A stretch of 64,000 bases of DNA from positions 1 through 64,000 of the IMG/VR virus record IMGVR_UViG_3300008267_000018. The stretch is one strand, 5' to 3'. Shown in pieces: positions 6,196-14,823 of the stretch. Positions within the stretch are counted from its first letter, which is position 1, and the number at the start of each line of letters is the position of its first letter. The position numbers and the translations under genes are program-made. The notes under the pieces were generated by a model. That model did not search any database. It was not told the DNA's origin and saw only the letters and a program-made list of their open reading frames with translations. Source of the stretch: a virus.

Positions 6196-8836
6196 CTTCT
6201 AGTTCAAGCTCATCCTCCATTGTCGCATTGGTATTCGCCTTTAGGTCTACCCCGTAAAACTCCTTGTATTTTTCTTTGTCGGATGACACCTCAACAATGG
6301 AAGGCCAACCTTCATATTTTGAGCTGGATTCCCGCACTGCCACATTGATTACACGCATGCCCCTGGTATTGCGCTTGCAATAGACATTGATTCCCAACTG
6401 GTGGGTGCAGATGTCAATAAAGAGGGGCTCAAAGCGACAGCGCGACATGATGCCAACGTTGCAGTTACGGCAAAACTCTGCATAGCTGGCATACAACCAC
6501 TTATCTTTGTTGGCGTACACATGGGAAGAACCCACGGGTGCATTCCTGGTAAAGCCAACAGCAGTACTGACATTCACATCAAACACAACCTTGTGCTCCA
6601 TCCAGTCCAAGATTGGATTAGACCGCAGGGTTTGCATCTTGCTGAACTTCTTGAAGAACGGTACCTTGTTCGCCGTATCCATCAAGTAGTCACGCATGTC
6701 ACTCTCATTCATATCCAGCAGCCAGTTCACCAACCCTGGCAGCAAGTGAGCAAACTCTCCCTGGGGTTCCCCCTTGGAATTGAACTTAATCAATTCTTTT
6801 TGTTCATTAGGCCCGCCCTGGAAGGGGCGGTCGAAAGGAATGGTGAGCCGACGACGTGACAAACCAGACGTATAGTCAGTTGTTTGAATTGCTTCGTTAG
6901 CAGTAACCATGACAACACCCTTGAACTGGAAGGGTTCTTGATTCTCATTCTGATACTTACGCTCAGAACGAATCCAGTCATTACCGGTGATTGCCTTCAG
7001 CCTTGATACGGAGCCACCCCAACGGTCTGCATCCTGGAACAGCAACAGTTTTTTACCCATATAGCTTGCAGCTTCAAAACGATTCTTCTCCAGATTCTCA
7101 AAGTCCGTTGAATAAACGTTCTTGCGTCCAACCAATGCCACTGCCAAGTTTGCATAGGTCGACTTACCAGATTTACCTGGGCCTACAATCTCAACAAACT
7201 TCTGGATCTCATAGCGACCAAGGAGTGTTGCCCGCAGCCATGCCCGCAGTACTTGCGTACGCTCCCAACTGTCGTGCTGTGTATGCTTCAGCCATTTAAC
7301 AATGTCTTCACATGTAGCAGAAGGGTCATACTCATAGGGCATCTGCTGCGTCAAATACAAATCCCTGGTAAAAGGCAGCAGTTCTCTTGTGTCAATATCG
7401 AGTACACCATTCAAGAACAGTAGGTAACTACCGTCTTCATACCAATCCTTGAAATAAAGCGTAGATTGCAGGTGCTCATACATGTCACCCATCATCTTAG
7501 AGTTGAACCCCGTCTTGACCAGATCAGGCATCGACTTCAACTTGGCACGGATATCGCCATACATTTCAATCTTGCTCAGCGGTGACCAAAGGCCAGGACC
7601 TTCGTGCTGATACATGAAAAATTGCCCATGCACCAAGCTATACAGCAGATTGCCCTGGTACATTTGCAGGAGCATATCCGCAATCACATCAGACGATGCG
7701 TTTTGTACTTGTTGGTCTTTCCCTTTCTTTTCCGTTTTTTCAGTTGCCAGTTGATGCTGCTGCCTCGGTTTCCGAGTCCGCTTCTTACCTACAGCAGGAG
7801 CATTTTCTTCAAGTAGTGCCATTACTTCCAGGTCCGGTTCAATTGATTCCAACAGAGTGGACACATGTTCAAGTGTCGCATCATCAACATTCATTGCCTT
7901 GTAGTCCTGAGAAGGTTTCCAGCCCTGCTCACGAGCCACATGAATCAGAGAGCCAAGGCCACGGCCACCCCCTTTGCTAAAAGAACGCCACCGTTTTTGG
8001 CACTCACCCTCCCGATATTTTTCCGATTGCTTTGACCATTCATCCCATTCATCCAGCAACGACTCATCCAATGAATGTAACGTCTGGCCAACTGTGATCC
8101 AGATGTCGTAATCATCTGCAGCTTCCGGAGGCATCCCCCACGTTGCCTCCACAGCCAGTTGCATATCGCGTTCCAGATCAACCCTGGATTGCACCACAAA
8201 ACCAGGACCAACCATCCGAGTTGTTTCCTGGGCCGGGACCCCCTGTTTAACATTTTTATTAATAATTTCAGTCAGCAACCAGTCAGGGAAATCAGGCAGG
8301 TTATCCACCCACTCAAACCCTTGATCCGGCGCCGTAAAATACCCTTCCGTTTCAGGGTGCAAACCCATCAACACGCCCTGGTGCTTACACCAAAGGATCT
8401 CAAGCTTCTCTTTATTTCCCTCAGCGTGCCAGGTGTACTTGTTACGGATAAAATGCTTCTGTTTATCGCGTGGTAACTTGTACAGCTTGCGTTCACGCCC
8501 TGGCTTACCGCTTTGAATCGTTAGCGTTTTTGGTAAAGCTTCATCGAACTCCAGAGAGGAGACAGAAGTGATGAGGTCGTAAACAGTTGGGCCGTCAACG
8601 TCAACCCATACGAAGCCATAAGGATTGTTATAGGCGGGGCCACCAAGAAGGCCAATCGCTTTGCAAGTTCCATTTAAAATTTCTTCTTCAATTTCACGCA
8701 CACTGAATGGCTTGTTCTGCCAGCCAGTCGTATATGGGTCTTTGTTTGCGCCTAGGGGGGTGAGCGGCCAGTCGATGGGAATGTATTCGAGCTTGATTTC
8801 GCCCGGTTTGAGGGCCTGCTGGTTCTTGCTGGTCAT
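6188..8836 (-). CDS. Primase-polymerase / helicase fusion (P4/D5-type)
   Basis: 882 residues. N-terminal AEP prim-pol fold with the metal-binding DxD in FVWVDVDG (about residue 77). A PriCT_2-like linker domain follows (DDYDIWITVGQTLHSL, near 240; RGLGSLIHVAREQGW, near 300). After a Lys/Arg-rich hinge comes a superfamily III helicase: Walker A GPGKSGKST (about 552), Walker B LLLFQDADRW (about 600), sensor VVMVTANE (about 643) and Arg finger SGLSRRRLTIPFDR. It should load on the origin, unwind and prime leading and lagging strands for the family A polymerase at 26.7 kb. Long Gly/Lys-rich segment 350-375 is a linker. Confidence 0.9.
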   Translation of the reverse strand: MTSKNQQALKPGEIKLEYIPIDWPLTPLGANKDPYTTGWQNKPFSVREIEEEILNGTCKAIGLLGGPAYNNPYGFVWVDVDGPTVYDLITSVSSLEFDEALPKTLTIQSGKPGRERKLYKLPRDKQKHFIRNKYTWHAEGNKEKLEILWCKHQGVLMGLHPETEGYFTAPDQGFEWVDNLPDFPDWLLTEIINKNVKQGVPAQETTRMVGPGFVVQSRVDLERDMQLAVEATWGMPPEAADDYDIWITVGQTLHSLDESLLDEWDEWSKQSEKYREGECQKRWRSFSKGGGRGLGSLIHVAREQGWKPSQDYKAMNVDDATLEHVSTLLESIEPDLEVMALLEENAPAVGKKRTRKPRQQHQLATEKTEKKGKDQQVQNASSDVIADMLLQMYQGNLLYSLVHGQFFMYQHEGPGLWSPLSKIEMYGDIRAKLKSMPDLVKTGFNSKMMGDMYEHLQSTLYFKDWYEDGSYLLFLNGVLDIDTRELLPFTRDLYLTQQMPYEYDPSATCEDIVKWLKHTQHDSWERTQVLRAWLRATLLGRYEIQKFVEIVGPGKSGKSTYANLAVALVGRKNVYSTDFENLEKNRFEAASYMGKKLLLFQDADRWGGSVSRLKAITGNDWIRSERKYQNENQEPFQFKGVVMVTANEAIQTTDYTSGLSRRRLTIPFDRPFQGGPNEQKELIKFNSKGEPQGEFAHLLPGLVNWLLDMNESDMRDYLMDTANKVPFFKKFSKMQTLRSNPILDWMEHKVVFDVNVSTAVGFTRNAPVGSSHVYANKDKWLYASYAEFCRNCNVGIMSRCRFEPLFIDICTHQLGINVYCKRNTRGMRVINVAVRESSSKYEGWPSIVEVSSDKEKYKEFYGVDLKANTNATMEDELELEDV

Positions 8837-9018
8837 GCTCGCTTCTGTTCCTTGAGTTCTACTTTAAAGTCTCGCGTGGGGTAGTACGTTTCTTTTGTCA
8901 CAACAAATGCATGAAGATGCATGGTGGTGGGCAGACAAAAACAGTCCCCGTCCGCCGCATTATCCATGAGGCTACGGAGCGTATTTATCCACTCACCAAT
9001 GGCCACGTGAATGTCCAT
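8833..9018 (-). CDS. Small hypothetical protein (61 aa)
   Basis: Starts MDIHVAIGEWINTLRSLM and overlaps the primase-helicase start by 4 bases (ATGA), so it is the first gene of the primase-speD operon. Contains HLHAFVV and a charged C-terminus. No family recognised. Confidence 0.6.
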   Translation of the reverse strand: MDIHVAIGEWINTLRSLMDNAADGDCFCLPTTMHLHAFVVTKETYYPTRDFKVELKEQKRA

Positions 9019-9087
9019 TGGGTTGGAGATGAGACTTTTATTATCCTACGGGCACCAATCCAGACTGCCCTCAAATAATTCTATAGA

Positions 9088-9261
9088 TTACTTGGACTCA
9101 CCAGACACAGACTGGGATTTTTCAATTTCATCATCCCATTCTTTCATGATTTGATTGTAAGAATCCACCGGATCCCTGCCAGTCTCAATGCAAGACGAGG
9201 TTGCGACGGACCATGCAATACGCTTGCGTCTTTCCAAGGGATCATCAGTATTCCAGGGCAT
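9088..9261 (-). CDS. Small hypothetical protein (57 aa)
   Basis: MPWNTDDPLERRKRIAW start at 9261 chosen over 9270. Contains GRDPVDSYNQIMKEWDDEIE, acidic and helical. It is the upstream-most gene of the leftward block; the 70-base gap before it and the AT-rich 9262-9334 interval would hold divergent promoters. Confidence 0.55.
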   Translation of the reverse strand: MPWNTDDPLERRKRIAWSVATSSCIETGRDPVDSYNQIMKEWDDEIEKSQSVSGESK

Positions 9262-9334
9262 CACCACCAACCTTTCTTTTTATTCTAGATAATTTACTGG
9301 GGTTAAAATAAACAAATAAATAAATAAATAAGTC
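9262..9334. promoter_or_regulatory. Divergent AT-rich promoter interval with AAAT microsatellite
   Basis: Lies between leftward (9261) and rightward (9335) genes. It is very AT-rich and contains a tandem AAAT/TAAA repeat at about 9310-9330. No single -35/-10 pair stands out. Confidence 0.35.
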
Positions 9335-9391
9335 ATGGCTAGCAAAAAGAACTCTTCAAAACCTGCGGCAAAAACTTTAAAGCTGCTATAA
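9335..9391 (+). CDS. Possible 18-aa basic peptide
   Basis: ATG at 9335 gives MASKKNSSKPAAKTLKLL. Its Lys/Ala/Ser composition resembles the N-terminus of the next gene, so it could be a leader peptide or a truncated relative. Too short for a firm call. Confidence 0.3.
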   Translation: MASKKNSSKPAAKTLKLL

Positions 9392-9413
9392 TTAAAAAAA
9401 TAATATAAATATT

Positions 9414-9593
9414 ATGCCCGCTCCAAAGAAAAAAACACCTGCATCCAAAGCCAAAGCGGATGCGTCTAAAGCAAAAGCAGATGCCGCCGCCGCCGCCGCT
9501 GCAGCTACAAGAGCCGGAGCAGCGGTTACAAGAGCTGGAGCAGCGGTTACACGTGTCAATGCAGGACAAATTGCTGGTAAGTATGCTAGGTAA
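9414..9593 (+). CDS. Ala/Lys-rich small basic protein (59 aa) with internal repeat
   Basis: MPAPKKKTPASKAKADASKA, then an A8 run and two copies of TRAGAAV before TRVNAGQIAGKYAR. The composition resembles histone-tail-like or virion DNA-binding peptides. A TATAAT box sits upstream at about 9387. Codes in the same direction as similar Lys-rich proteins at 14.3-15.0 kb. Ends 3 bases before the convergent nuclease gene. Confidence 0.6.
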   Translation: MPAPKKKTPASKAKADASKAKADAAAAAAAATRAGAAVTRAGAAVTRVNAGQIAGKYAR

Positions 9594-9596
9594 TAT

Positions 9597-10487
9597 TTAA
9601 ATTAAATCAGGATCATATACATTACAACGTTCAATCTGGCTGTAGTACTCTTCAACGACCTGCAGCCAGTCTCCCCTCAGAGAGTCCAAGAACTTTCGGG
9701 AAATCTTAAAGACTTGTGTACGGACAGGAGTTGACACCAGGATGGCTGCTTGCTGGACCCGCATCCCAAGAGTTTGCTCAATACCAAGGTCATAAGCTGC
9801 CAACTGCTTGCAGGTTTTTTTGAATTTCATGTGACCACCCAAGAGATCACGCCATTCGACCGACCCTTTCTCCAGGTCTTTAGGCCACTTGCGACTATAC
9901 GGTTTGACACTGGTTTTTAAGTCGGCAAGCGTCAGTTTGTTTCCTACGACACCAATGATGTCAGGCGAGCCAACCCAAGCTCGCCCTTCATCGTCATGTG
10001 CCCATACTCTACCGATACCATCGTCTGATAATGTGAATTGATGTTTGTCGAGCAGAGGAGTTTCTGCCCATAACACCTCGTCAAACTGATCAAGAATCCC
10101 TGGCATACCCGACCAAAATTCCTGGTAGTCAGCAGGAATTTCAGGGTTCTTATCCCCTTTCAGGTAGCACTCCATGCCATAGTGGATAGCAGTGCCGCGC
10201 TCTGCAGCAGCTTCCTTTACGCCTGGATTGTTTTTACTCCACATCTCCAGCTTCCGTTTGTTAGCTTCGGAGGCTGTCTCTGAAATAATTGTAGTTACAC
10301 TGGGCGCCGGCCCTGTTACAAACGGGGTATGGTAATGTCGCTTTCCGTTAATTGTAATACGGGCGGGGCGGCTGTTCAGCTCCCGCATCAACTCTGGTTG
10401 CTCTTGATATTTCAGCGACCATGGATCGCTTGATTCCAGTTTAGCAACCATTAACGGTTTGTGTATATTGTTTATAACATAGCGCAT
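9597..10487 (-). CDS. PD-(D/E)XK exonuclease, RecB/Cas4-like
   Basis: 296 residues. Motifs in order: RGTAIHYGMECYL (His/Glu region near residue 98), GSPDIIGVVGNKLTLADLKT with the Asp and the D-L-K active-site triad (about 172-190), and the downstream KTCKQLAAYDLGIE Q-x3-Y motif typical of RecB-family nucleases. Probably processes phage DNA ends in recombination or replication. It is transcribed alone on the minus strand between rightward genes. A start at MVAKLE (residue 13) is possible. Confidence 0.8.
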   Translation of the reverse strand: MRYVINNIHKPLMVAKLESSDPWSLKYQEQPELMRELNSRPARITINGKRHYHTPFVTGPAPSVTTIISETASEANKRKLEMWSKNNPGVKEAAAERGTAIHYGMECYLKGDKNPEIPADYQEFWSGMPGILDQFDEVLWAETPLLDKHQFTLSDDGIGRVWAHDDEGRAWVGSPDIIGVVGNKLTLADLKTSVKPYSRKWPKDLEKGSVEWRDLLGGHMKFKKTCKQLAAYDLGIEQTLGMRVQQAAILVSTPVRTQVFKISRKFLDSLRGDWLQVVEEYYSQIERCNVYDPDLI

Positions 10488-10498
10488 TTGTCAATCAA

Positions 10499-10894
10499 AT
10501 GACACTTGATTCTTTTGAGTATCCGTGCGCGCAATGTGGTATGTGCTGCAAACAAGTAGGAAAAGTCCTGGAAAACCGTGCGGCAGTACTTCCCTTACTA
10601 CAAGACACGCCCCTTGGTCAATACCTAGTTGACTTTCCGTATCAAGCAGCGGAAGACGGATCGTGTGAGATGCTTGAAAACAACGTCTGCCTGGTGTATG
10701 ACAATCGACCCACCATTTGCAATATCAAGAATTTTGTTGAAAACCTACCCTCTGAACAAAAAGTTTTGCATTATTTAAACAACGTAGACGCTTGCAATGC
10801 CATGATGGATGCAGCCGATGTCGACCCAAGCTTGCGTATTGACAAGCAACAAGTGGAATCAGAACTACACTCTTTACTTACCGAGTCCGCATGA
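10499..10894 (+). CDS. YkgJ-type cysteine-cluster protein
   Basis: 131 residues. CAQCGMCCKQVG near the N-terminus plus later Cys residues (GSCEMLENNVCLVYDNRP, ICNIKN) match the CxxCxxCC ... C pattern of the Zn/Fe-chelating YkgJ family (PF03692). Role in phage unknown; metal-dependent modification is possible. First gene of a rightward operon with all junctions overlapping; it diverges from the nuclease gene with only 11 bases between. Confidence 0.75.
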   Translation: MTLDSFEYPCAQCGMCCKQVGKVLENRAAVLPLLQDTPLGQYLVDFPYQAAEDGSCEMLENNVCLVYDNRPTICNIKNFVENLPSEQKVLHYLNNVDACNAMMDAADVDPSLRIDKQQVESELHSLLTESA

Positions 10895-10983
10895 AAGGCT
10901 TTGAAATCTCCATCGGCACAGTCCTTGGTGCAATCTTGGTACTGACTATCATTGATATCTACATCATCTTTGGCTCTCACTGA
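10891..10983 (+). CDS. Small single-pass membrane protein (30 aa)
   Basis: ATG overlaps the preceding stop (ATGA) and the stop overlaps the next start (TGATG). Sequence MKGFEISIGTVLGAILVLT continues through IIDIYIIFGSH: one hydrophobic helix of about 20 residues. Double coupling makes it likely to be translated. Could anchor the sugar-modifying enzymes, or be lysis-related. Confidence 0.6.
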   Translation: MKGFEISIGTVLGAILVLTIIDIYIIFGSH

Positions 10984-11132
10984 TGACCAGTAACCTCACC
11001 CGGTTTTACCTAGAAGAAGAGTTTGAGTACGTTACCAAGACTCCGGTCATCGATGTAGAAACTACGGAGGCCGATGAAATTGAGCAAAAACTCAAAGATC
11101 AAGATATCATTTATACACGCGTTGACTTGTAA
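10983..11132 (+). CDS. Small acidic protein (49 aa)
   Basis: Starts MTSNLTRFYLEEEFEYV and ends in QDIIYTRVDL; rich in Glu/Asp. Its stop shares the A of the next ATG (TAATG). No known family, but it is locked into the glycan operon by overlaps on both sides. Confidence 0.6.
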   Translation: MTSNLTRFYLEEEFEYVTKTPVIDVETTEADEIEQKLKDQDIIYTRVDL

Positions 11133-11875
11133 TGTCCGAAGCACCACCCATCGAAATGATCGGCACCATGGTCCTCAACGGGGCCGATGATTTGTGGAAG
11201 CATTTTTCAAGTATTGACCATCCGCTCAAGCGATACGTTATTGTTGATAACTCAATGGGCAAGTACCCCGCAGTGCGAGGTACTATTGAACAAATTAAAC
11301 AAGACAAACCTGAGCATATTGACGAAGTTGTAATACTTCAAAACAATTTGAACGTTGGCTTTTCCGGTAGTGTCAATCAAATTGTTCGCCAGAATACCGA
11401 TTGCCCCTATTGGTGCATCTTTTCGGTTGATTGGCACCCATGCCCAGGTGAATTAGCCAAACTTGCCAAGCGCTTTACGCAACCTTTTAATCAATTTTTA
11501 TGCGACGAAACAATGAGCGGATATTCCGCTATGGTATTTAAGGCCCAGCTTGTTCAACGGGTTGGCCTCATGGATGAAAACTTTTTCCCCGCATACTTCG
11601 AAGACAATGATCATCGGTATCGCATGGAACTTAATGGGCTCTCATGGGATTACTTTCCGTTGGCCTTTGAACACAAAGTCAGCAGCACCCTGCATAGCGA
11701 CAAGAAATTTGAAAACCGAAACAATGTCACATACCACAACAACGCAATGTACTACCTCAAAAAATGGGGAGGATTACCTGGAAACGAACAGTATGAATCC
11801 CCTTTCAACAGCGAAGCCCCAGCCTCCTACTGGAGCTATGATCCAAAACGAAGCGAGAAACAACGATGGATCTGA
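11132..11875 (+). CDS. Glycosyltransferase, GT-A fold (GT2-like)
   Basis: 247 residues. IGTMVLNGADDLW and YVIVDNSMGKYP form the N-terminal GT-A strand pair; QNNLNVGFSGSVNQIV is the typical rhamnosyl-transferase-like loop, and the IFSVDWHP segment stands where the DXD lies. GLMDENFFPAYFEDNDHRYR supplies the acidic ED catalytic region. Acts in the cytoplasm on a nucleotide-sugar; donor unknown. Overlaps the epimerase by 10 bases. Confidence 0.85.
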   Translation: MSEAPPIEMIGTMVLNGADDLWKHFSSIDHPLKRYVIVDNSMGKYPAVRGTIEQIKQDKPEHIDEVVILQNNLNVGFSGSVNQIVRQNTDCPYWCIFSVDWHPCPGELAKLAKRFTQPFNQFLCDETMSGYSAMVFKAQLVQRVGLMDENFFPAYFEDNDHRYRMELNGLSWDYFPLAFEHKVSSTLHSDKKFENRNNVTYHNNAMYYLKKWGGLPGNEQYESPFNSEAPASYWSYDPKRSEKQRWI

Positions 11876-12711
11876 GTCTTTACGGCGGGACGGGCATTAT
11901 TGGTACTTATTTCAAAGGTTTATACGACTGCAGTAGTATCCCACGCGACCAGATTGAACCCCTGGGAGACGAGGTACTGTACTTAATTAGTACAACAGAC
12001 AACACTACGTTCAAAGAAAACCCGTTCGTTGATGTAGACACCAATCTTGTGCAGCTTTTGCATAGGTTGGAAGCCTGTCGTCGCACTGGGATTAAGACAT
12101 TCAACTTTGTAAGTAGTTGGTTTGTCTATGGCTCTGGCCACAACTGTCCCAATGAAGAAGTCATTTGTGATCCAAAAGGCTTTTATTCAGTCACCAAGTA
12201 TGCCGCAGAAAAACTGTGCCGCACATACTGCACTGCTCATGGGATTAACTACCGCATCCTGCGTCTAGGCAATGTCTATGGCCATGATGGTTACGGTGAT
12301 TACAGGCGCCATGCTTTGCATTACCTTATTAGACAACTGAAATGGGACCGGGATATTAACGTTTACATCAATCTGTCTCGTGATTACATCCACATTCTTG
12401 ATGCTTGTCGGGCCATTTATTTGGTCTGCAAGCAAGGCGCTCTTAACTCCACGTACAACATTGGCACAGGCATTGCAACACGCCTAGGTGATTGCCTGGA
12501 CCAGGCTAAAGACTTACTTAAATCCAAAGGGTGCGTCCTTCGTTCTAATGTTCCTTGTGATTATGACCAAGCAATTAGATTTTCTTTGGACTGTGGGCGT
12601 CTTTTTAGGTTAGGATTTGAACCACAGATTGCCATCCAACAAGGCATCACAGATCTATGTCTAAATCGAAAGTTCTGTACTCCGGACCGTACTTTGATGG
12701 AGCAGAAGTAG
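11866..12711 (+). CDS. NAD-dependent epimerase/dehydratase (SDR)
   Basis: 281 residues. Rossmann glycine motif near the N-terminus (YGGTGIIGTYF), catalytic Ser in FNFVSSWFVYGSG, and YxxxK in YSVTKYAAEK. The substrate half (LSRDYIHILDACRAIY; YNIGTGIATRLGD) is as in extended SDR sugar-nucleotide enzymes. The N-terminus is shorter than usual before the Gly motif. It supplies a modified NDP-sugar to the neighbouring GT2 and dehydrase. Its last 55 bases overlap the next gene's start. Confidence 0.88.
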   Translation: MDLSLYGGTGIIGTYFKGLYDCSSIPRDQIEPLGDEVLYLISTTDNTTFKENPFVDVDTNLVQLLHRLEACRRTGIKTFNFVSSWFVYGSGHNCPNEEVICDPKGFYSVTKYAAEKLCRTYCTAHGINYRILRLGNVYGHDGYGDYRRHALHYLIRQLKWDRDINVYINLSRDYIHILDACRAIYLVCKQGALNSTYNIGTGIATRLGDCLDQAKDLLKSKGCVLRSNVPCDYDQAIRFSLDCGRLFRLGFEPQIAIQQGITDLCLNRKFCTPDRTLMEQK

Positions 12712-13913
12712 AAGCTGCTATCAAGACACTTGAGAAAGGTGTCTGGTACCCAGCCGGCAAAGAGGTTGAAAAGTTTGAGCGTCAATTCTCCAAACGTTTC
12801 AACTTCAAAGAATCTTTAATGGTCAACAGCGGTAGCTCCGCTAACCTTGTCATGGTTGCTGCCCTCAAGGCATACTATGAATGGCCTGATGATGCTGAGA
12901 TTATTGTCAGTGTTGTCGGCTTCCCCACTACCGTCAATCCCATTATTCAAAATGGTCTGACCCCCAAGTTTGTTGACATCACCTGGAGTGATCTAAACTG
13001 GGACCTTGATGAGGTTGAAGATGCAATCACAGACAAAACGGTGGCTGTATTTAGTAGTCCTGTTCTGGGCAACAGCTATGACATGGATCGTTTGGTCGAT
13101 ATTTGTGAACGCCGTCAAATCAAACTCATTGCTGACAACTGTGATTCGTTAGGTTCTAGGTGGAATGACCTGTACCTAACAGAGTATGCAGTAGCTGCAT
13201 CCTGTTCTTTTTATCCTGCGCACCACATCACCACTCTTGAAGGTGGCATGGTATCTTCTAACAACCCAGAGATTATCCGTTTAGCTCGCCAGTTTGCCTG
13301 GTGGGGGCGCGACTGTTATTGCGTTGGCGCCTGCAACATGCTTGCCAATGGTAGTTGCAACAAGCGGTTTGATAAGTGGCTTGAGGATTACGATTGCGTA
13401 GTCGACCACAAGTATGTGTTCAGTCAGATTGGCTACAACCTAAAGCCGTTGGATCTGCAAGGTGCAGTTGGTCAAGTTCAATTACGCAAGTTTGATGAGA
13501 TCCACGACTTGCGTCGTGATAACTATTCTTTTATTAAAGAATGTTTTGCAGAATTTCCTTCTGAAGTTCGTGTAGTTGACGAGAAGCCACAAGCTGAAAC
13601 GTCATGGTTTGGTGTGCCAATTGTGTGTGACAATCCTAAAGTGAAGCATGCACTTCAGCAGCATCTTGAAAAGAATGGTATTCAAACGCGTAATTATTTT
13701 GCTGGCAATCTACTATTGCATCCAGCTTACAAGCATCTTGGCAATCCCAAAGATTATCCAAATGCATACGAGGTACTGAAACGCGTATTTTTCCTTGGTA
13801 CTTCCCCTACCTTGATTGATAGCGACTTAGATTACATTAAGAAAGTCCTTCAAGATTTTAAAGCCACATCACCTGTTGCTGTTGATGGATACTCTTTTTG
13901 TTTTAACTTGTGA
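12657..13913 (+). CDS. RfbH/E1-like sugar 3-dehydrase of the DegT/AHBA family
   Basis: 418 residues of the fold-type-I PLP family. The usual Schiff-base lysine is replaced by His in CSFYPAHHITTLEGGMV, the hallmark of CDP-4-keto-6-deoxyglucose 3-dehydrase (E1/RfbH), which uses PMP and a [2Fe-2S] cluster. A Cys-rich loop follows, GRDCYCVGACNMLANGSCNK, comparable with the C-x-C...C cluster motif of RfbH although with a few extra residues. It would remove the C3 hydroxyl to give 3,6-dideoxyhexoses. No E3 reductase is seen in the window, so host electrons would be needed. Confidence 0.85.
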   Translation: MSKSKVLYSGPYFDGAEVEAAIKTLEKGVWYPAGKEVEKFERQFSKRFNFKESLMVNSGSSANLVMVAALKAYYEWPDDAEIIVSVVGFPTTVNPIIQNGLTPKFVDITWSDLNWDLDEVEDAITDKTVAVFSSPVLGNSYDMDRLVDICERRQIKLIADNCDSLGSRWNDLYLTEYAVAASCSFYPAHHITTLEGGMVSSNNPEIIRLARQFAWWGRDCYCVGACNMLANGSCNKRFDKWLEDYDCVVDHKYVFSQIGYNLKPLDLQGAVGQVQLRKFDEIHDLRRDNYSFIKECFAEFPSEVRVVDEKPQAETSWFGVPIVCDNPKVKHALQQHLEKNGIQTRNYFAGNLLLHPAYKHLGNPKDYPNAYEVLKRVFFLGTSPTLIDSDLDYIKKVLQDFKATSPVAVDGYSFCFNL

Positions 13914-13917
13914 AGCA

Positions 13918-14166
13918 ATGCTGCCTACCTTTATACTTAAAGCACCTAGTGAATCTCAAATGGCCCTGTCCAATCAAGTTAAACAATCCGTCAATGAAGC
14001 AGCCGGTAATTTGCGCGAAGCACTAGCCTTTGCTGCACGCACAGAACACCCTATTGTCATCAGTAGTCTGACAGAGATTCTTATGCGTTTAGATTCTCTG
14101 GAGCAAATGGAAGAGTTTATGGATAAGTTTGGTAAATCCAAAGAAATCCCAAGCTCTCTTGGCTAA
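13918..14166 (+). CDS. Hypothetical helical protein (82 aa)
   Basis: Start ATG at 13918 (MLPTFILKAPSESQM), 5 bases after the dehydrase stop. The rest is strongly helical: NEAAGNLREALAFAAR and EILMRLDSLEQMEEFMD. No family recognised; operon member. Confidence 0.6.
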   Translation: MLPTFILKAPSESQMALSNQVKQSVNEAAGNLREALAFAARTEHPIVISSLTEILMRLDSLEQMEEFMDKFGKSKEIPSSLG

Positions 14167-14320
14167 CTACTCAGAAGAAGATCGACTTGCCGATTACTTT
14201 TGGAAGCTGGAAAGTGTAATACCCCAGCCTCCAAGTAATTGGGCTGTCAATGTAAAACCGTGTAAGTGGCTTAAACTAATAGAAGAAAGAAATAATAAAG
14301 CCTCTAATGGCACAGGATGA
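14159..14320 (+). CDS. Small hypothetical protein (about 53 aa), non-ATG start
   Basis: The frame runs through ANYSEEDRLADYFWKLE and PSNWAVNVKPCKWLKLIEER. The only starts are TTG at 14159 (overlapping the previous stop) or 14129. Overlaps the next gene by 14 bases. The Trp-rich middle looks like genuine coding. Start is uncertain. Confidence 0.5.
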   Translation: MANYSEEDRLADYFWKLESVIPQPPSNWAVNVKPCKWLKLIEERNNKASNGTG

Positions 14321-14591
14321 TAGCAAGTACTCCAAGCCGGAGTTACGTGAAGGTATTAAAGATCGTGTGATGGCTGGCTCCAAGGGTGGCAAGCCAGGCC
14401 AATGGAGTGCACGCAAGGCCCAACTTGTTGCCCAGCAATACGAGAAAGCAGGTGGTGGCTACAAGGGCGGCAAAAGTGAAAAGCAAAAGTCCCTAGAGAA
14501 ATGGGGCAAAGAAAAGTGGCAGACCAAAGACGAGTACGAAAAGCGCAGTAAGGCTAAAGCTGCCGCCAAGAGGTATAAAGATGGCGAGTGA
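14307..14591 (+). CDS. DUF5872-type basic protein
   Basis: 94 residues: KPELREGIKDRVMAGSKGG, KPGQWSARKAQLVAQQYEKA and KSLEKWGKEKWQT, the pattern of DUF5872 proteins recurrent in cyanophages and giant viruses. Very Lys/Gly-rich, ends in KRYKDGE. Probably nucleic-acid associated; function undetermined. Overlaps the similarly built gene 14581-14790 by 11 bases, which may be a partner or diverged duplicate. Confidence 0.75.
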   Translation: MAQDDSKYSKPELREGIKDRVMAGSKGGKPGQWSARKAQLVAQQYEKAGGGYKGGKSEKQKSLEKWGKEKWQTKDEYEKRSKAKAAAKRYKDGE

Positions 14592-14790
14592 TAAAGCAAT
14601 TCAATCCGGTTACACCAAGCGTTACTTACCAGAGAAAGCGTGGGCCTCATTGTCTAAAGAAGAACGTGAGGAGACGGATCGCAAGAAACGCGCTGGTAGT
14701 AGAGAAGGAAAACAATTTGTATCCAACACAGAATCAGCAAAGAAAGCTGGTAAAGCAGCACGTGCATCCAAACGTTACAAAGATAAATAA
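14581..14790 (+). CDS. Small basic protein (69 aa), DUF5872-associated
   Basis: GYTKRYLPEKAWASLSKEE, then KKRAGSREGKQFVSNTESAK and a Lys/Ala tail ending SKRYKDK. The C-terminal KRYKD tail is shared with the preceding gene. This 'RYLPEKAW ... GKQFVxNT' arrangement commonly accompanies DUF5872 genes (recollection). Likely nucleic-acid binding. Confidence 0.65.
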   Translation: MASDKAIQSGYTKRYLPEKAWASLSKEEREETDRKKRAGSREGKQFVSNTESAKKAGKAARASKRYKDK

Positions 14791-14823
14791 CTCACCTATA
14801 CTTAATAAAGATTCCTGATCATC

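Noticed and set aside
6401-6859. 152-codon plus-strand frame opposite the primase-helicase
   Set aside because: Shadow of the helicase domain; no family features.
9310-9331. AAAT tandem repeat as an origin or iteron array
   Set aside because: Short, simple and AT-only; looks like a microsatellite in a promoter interval.
9339-9569. Cys-rich minus-strand frame
   Set aside because: It reads the GCC/GCA alanine repeats of the 59-aa plus-strand gene backwards; poly-Gly/Cys composition is an artefact.
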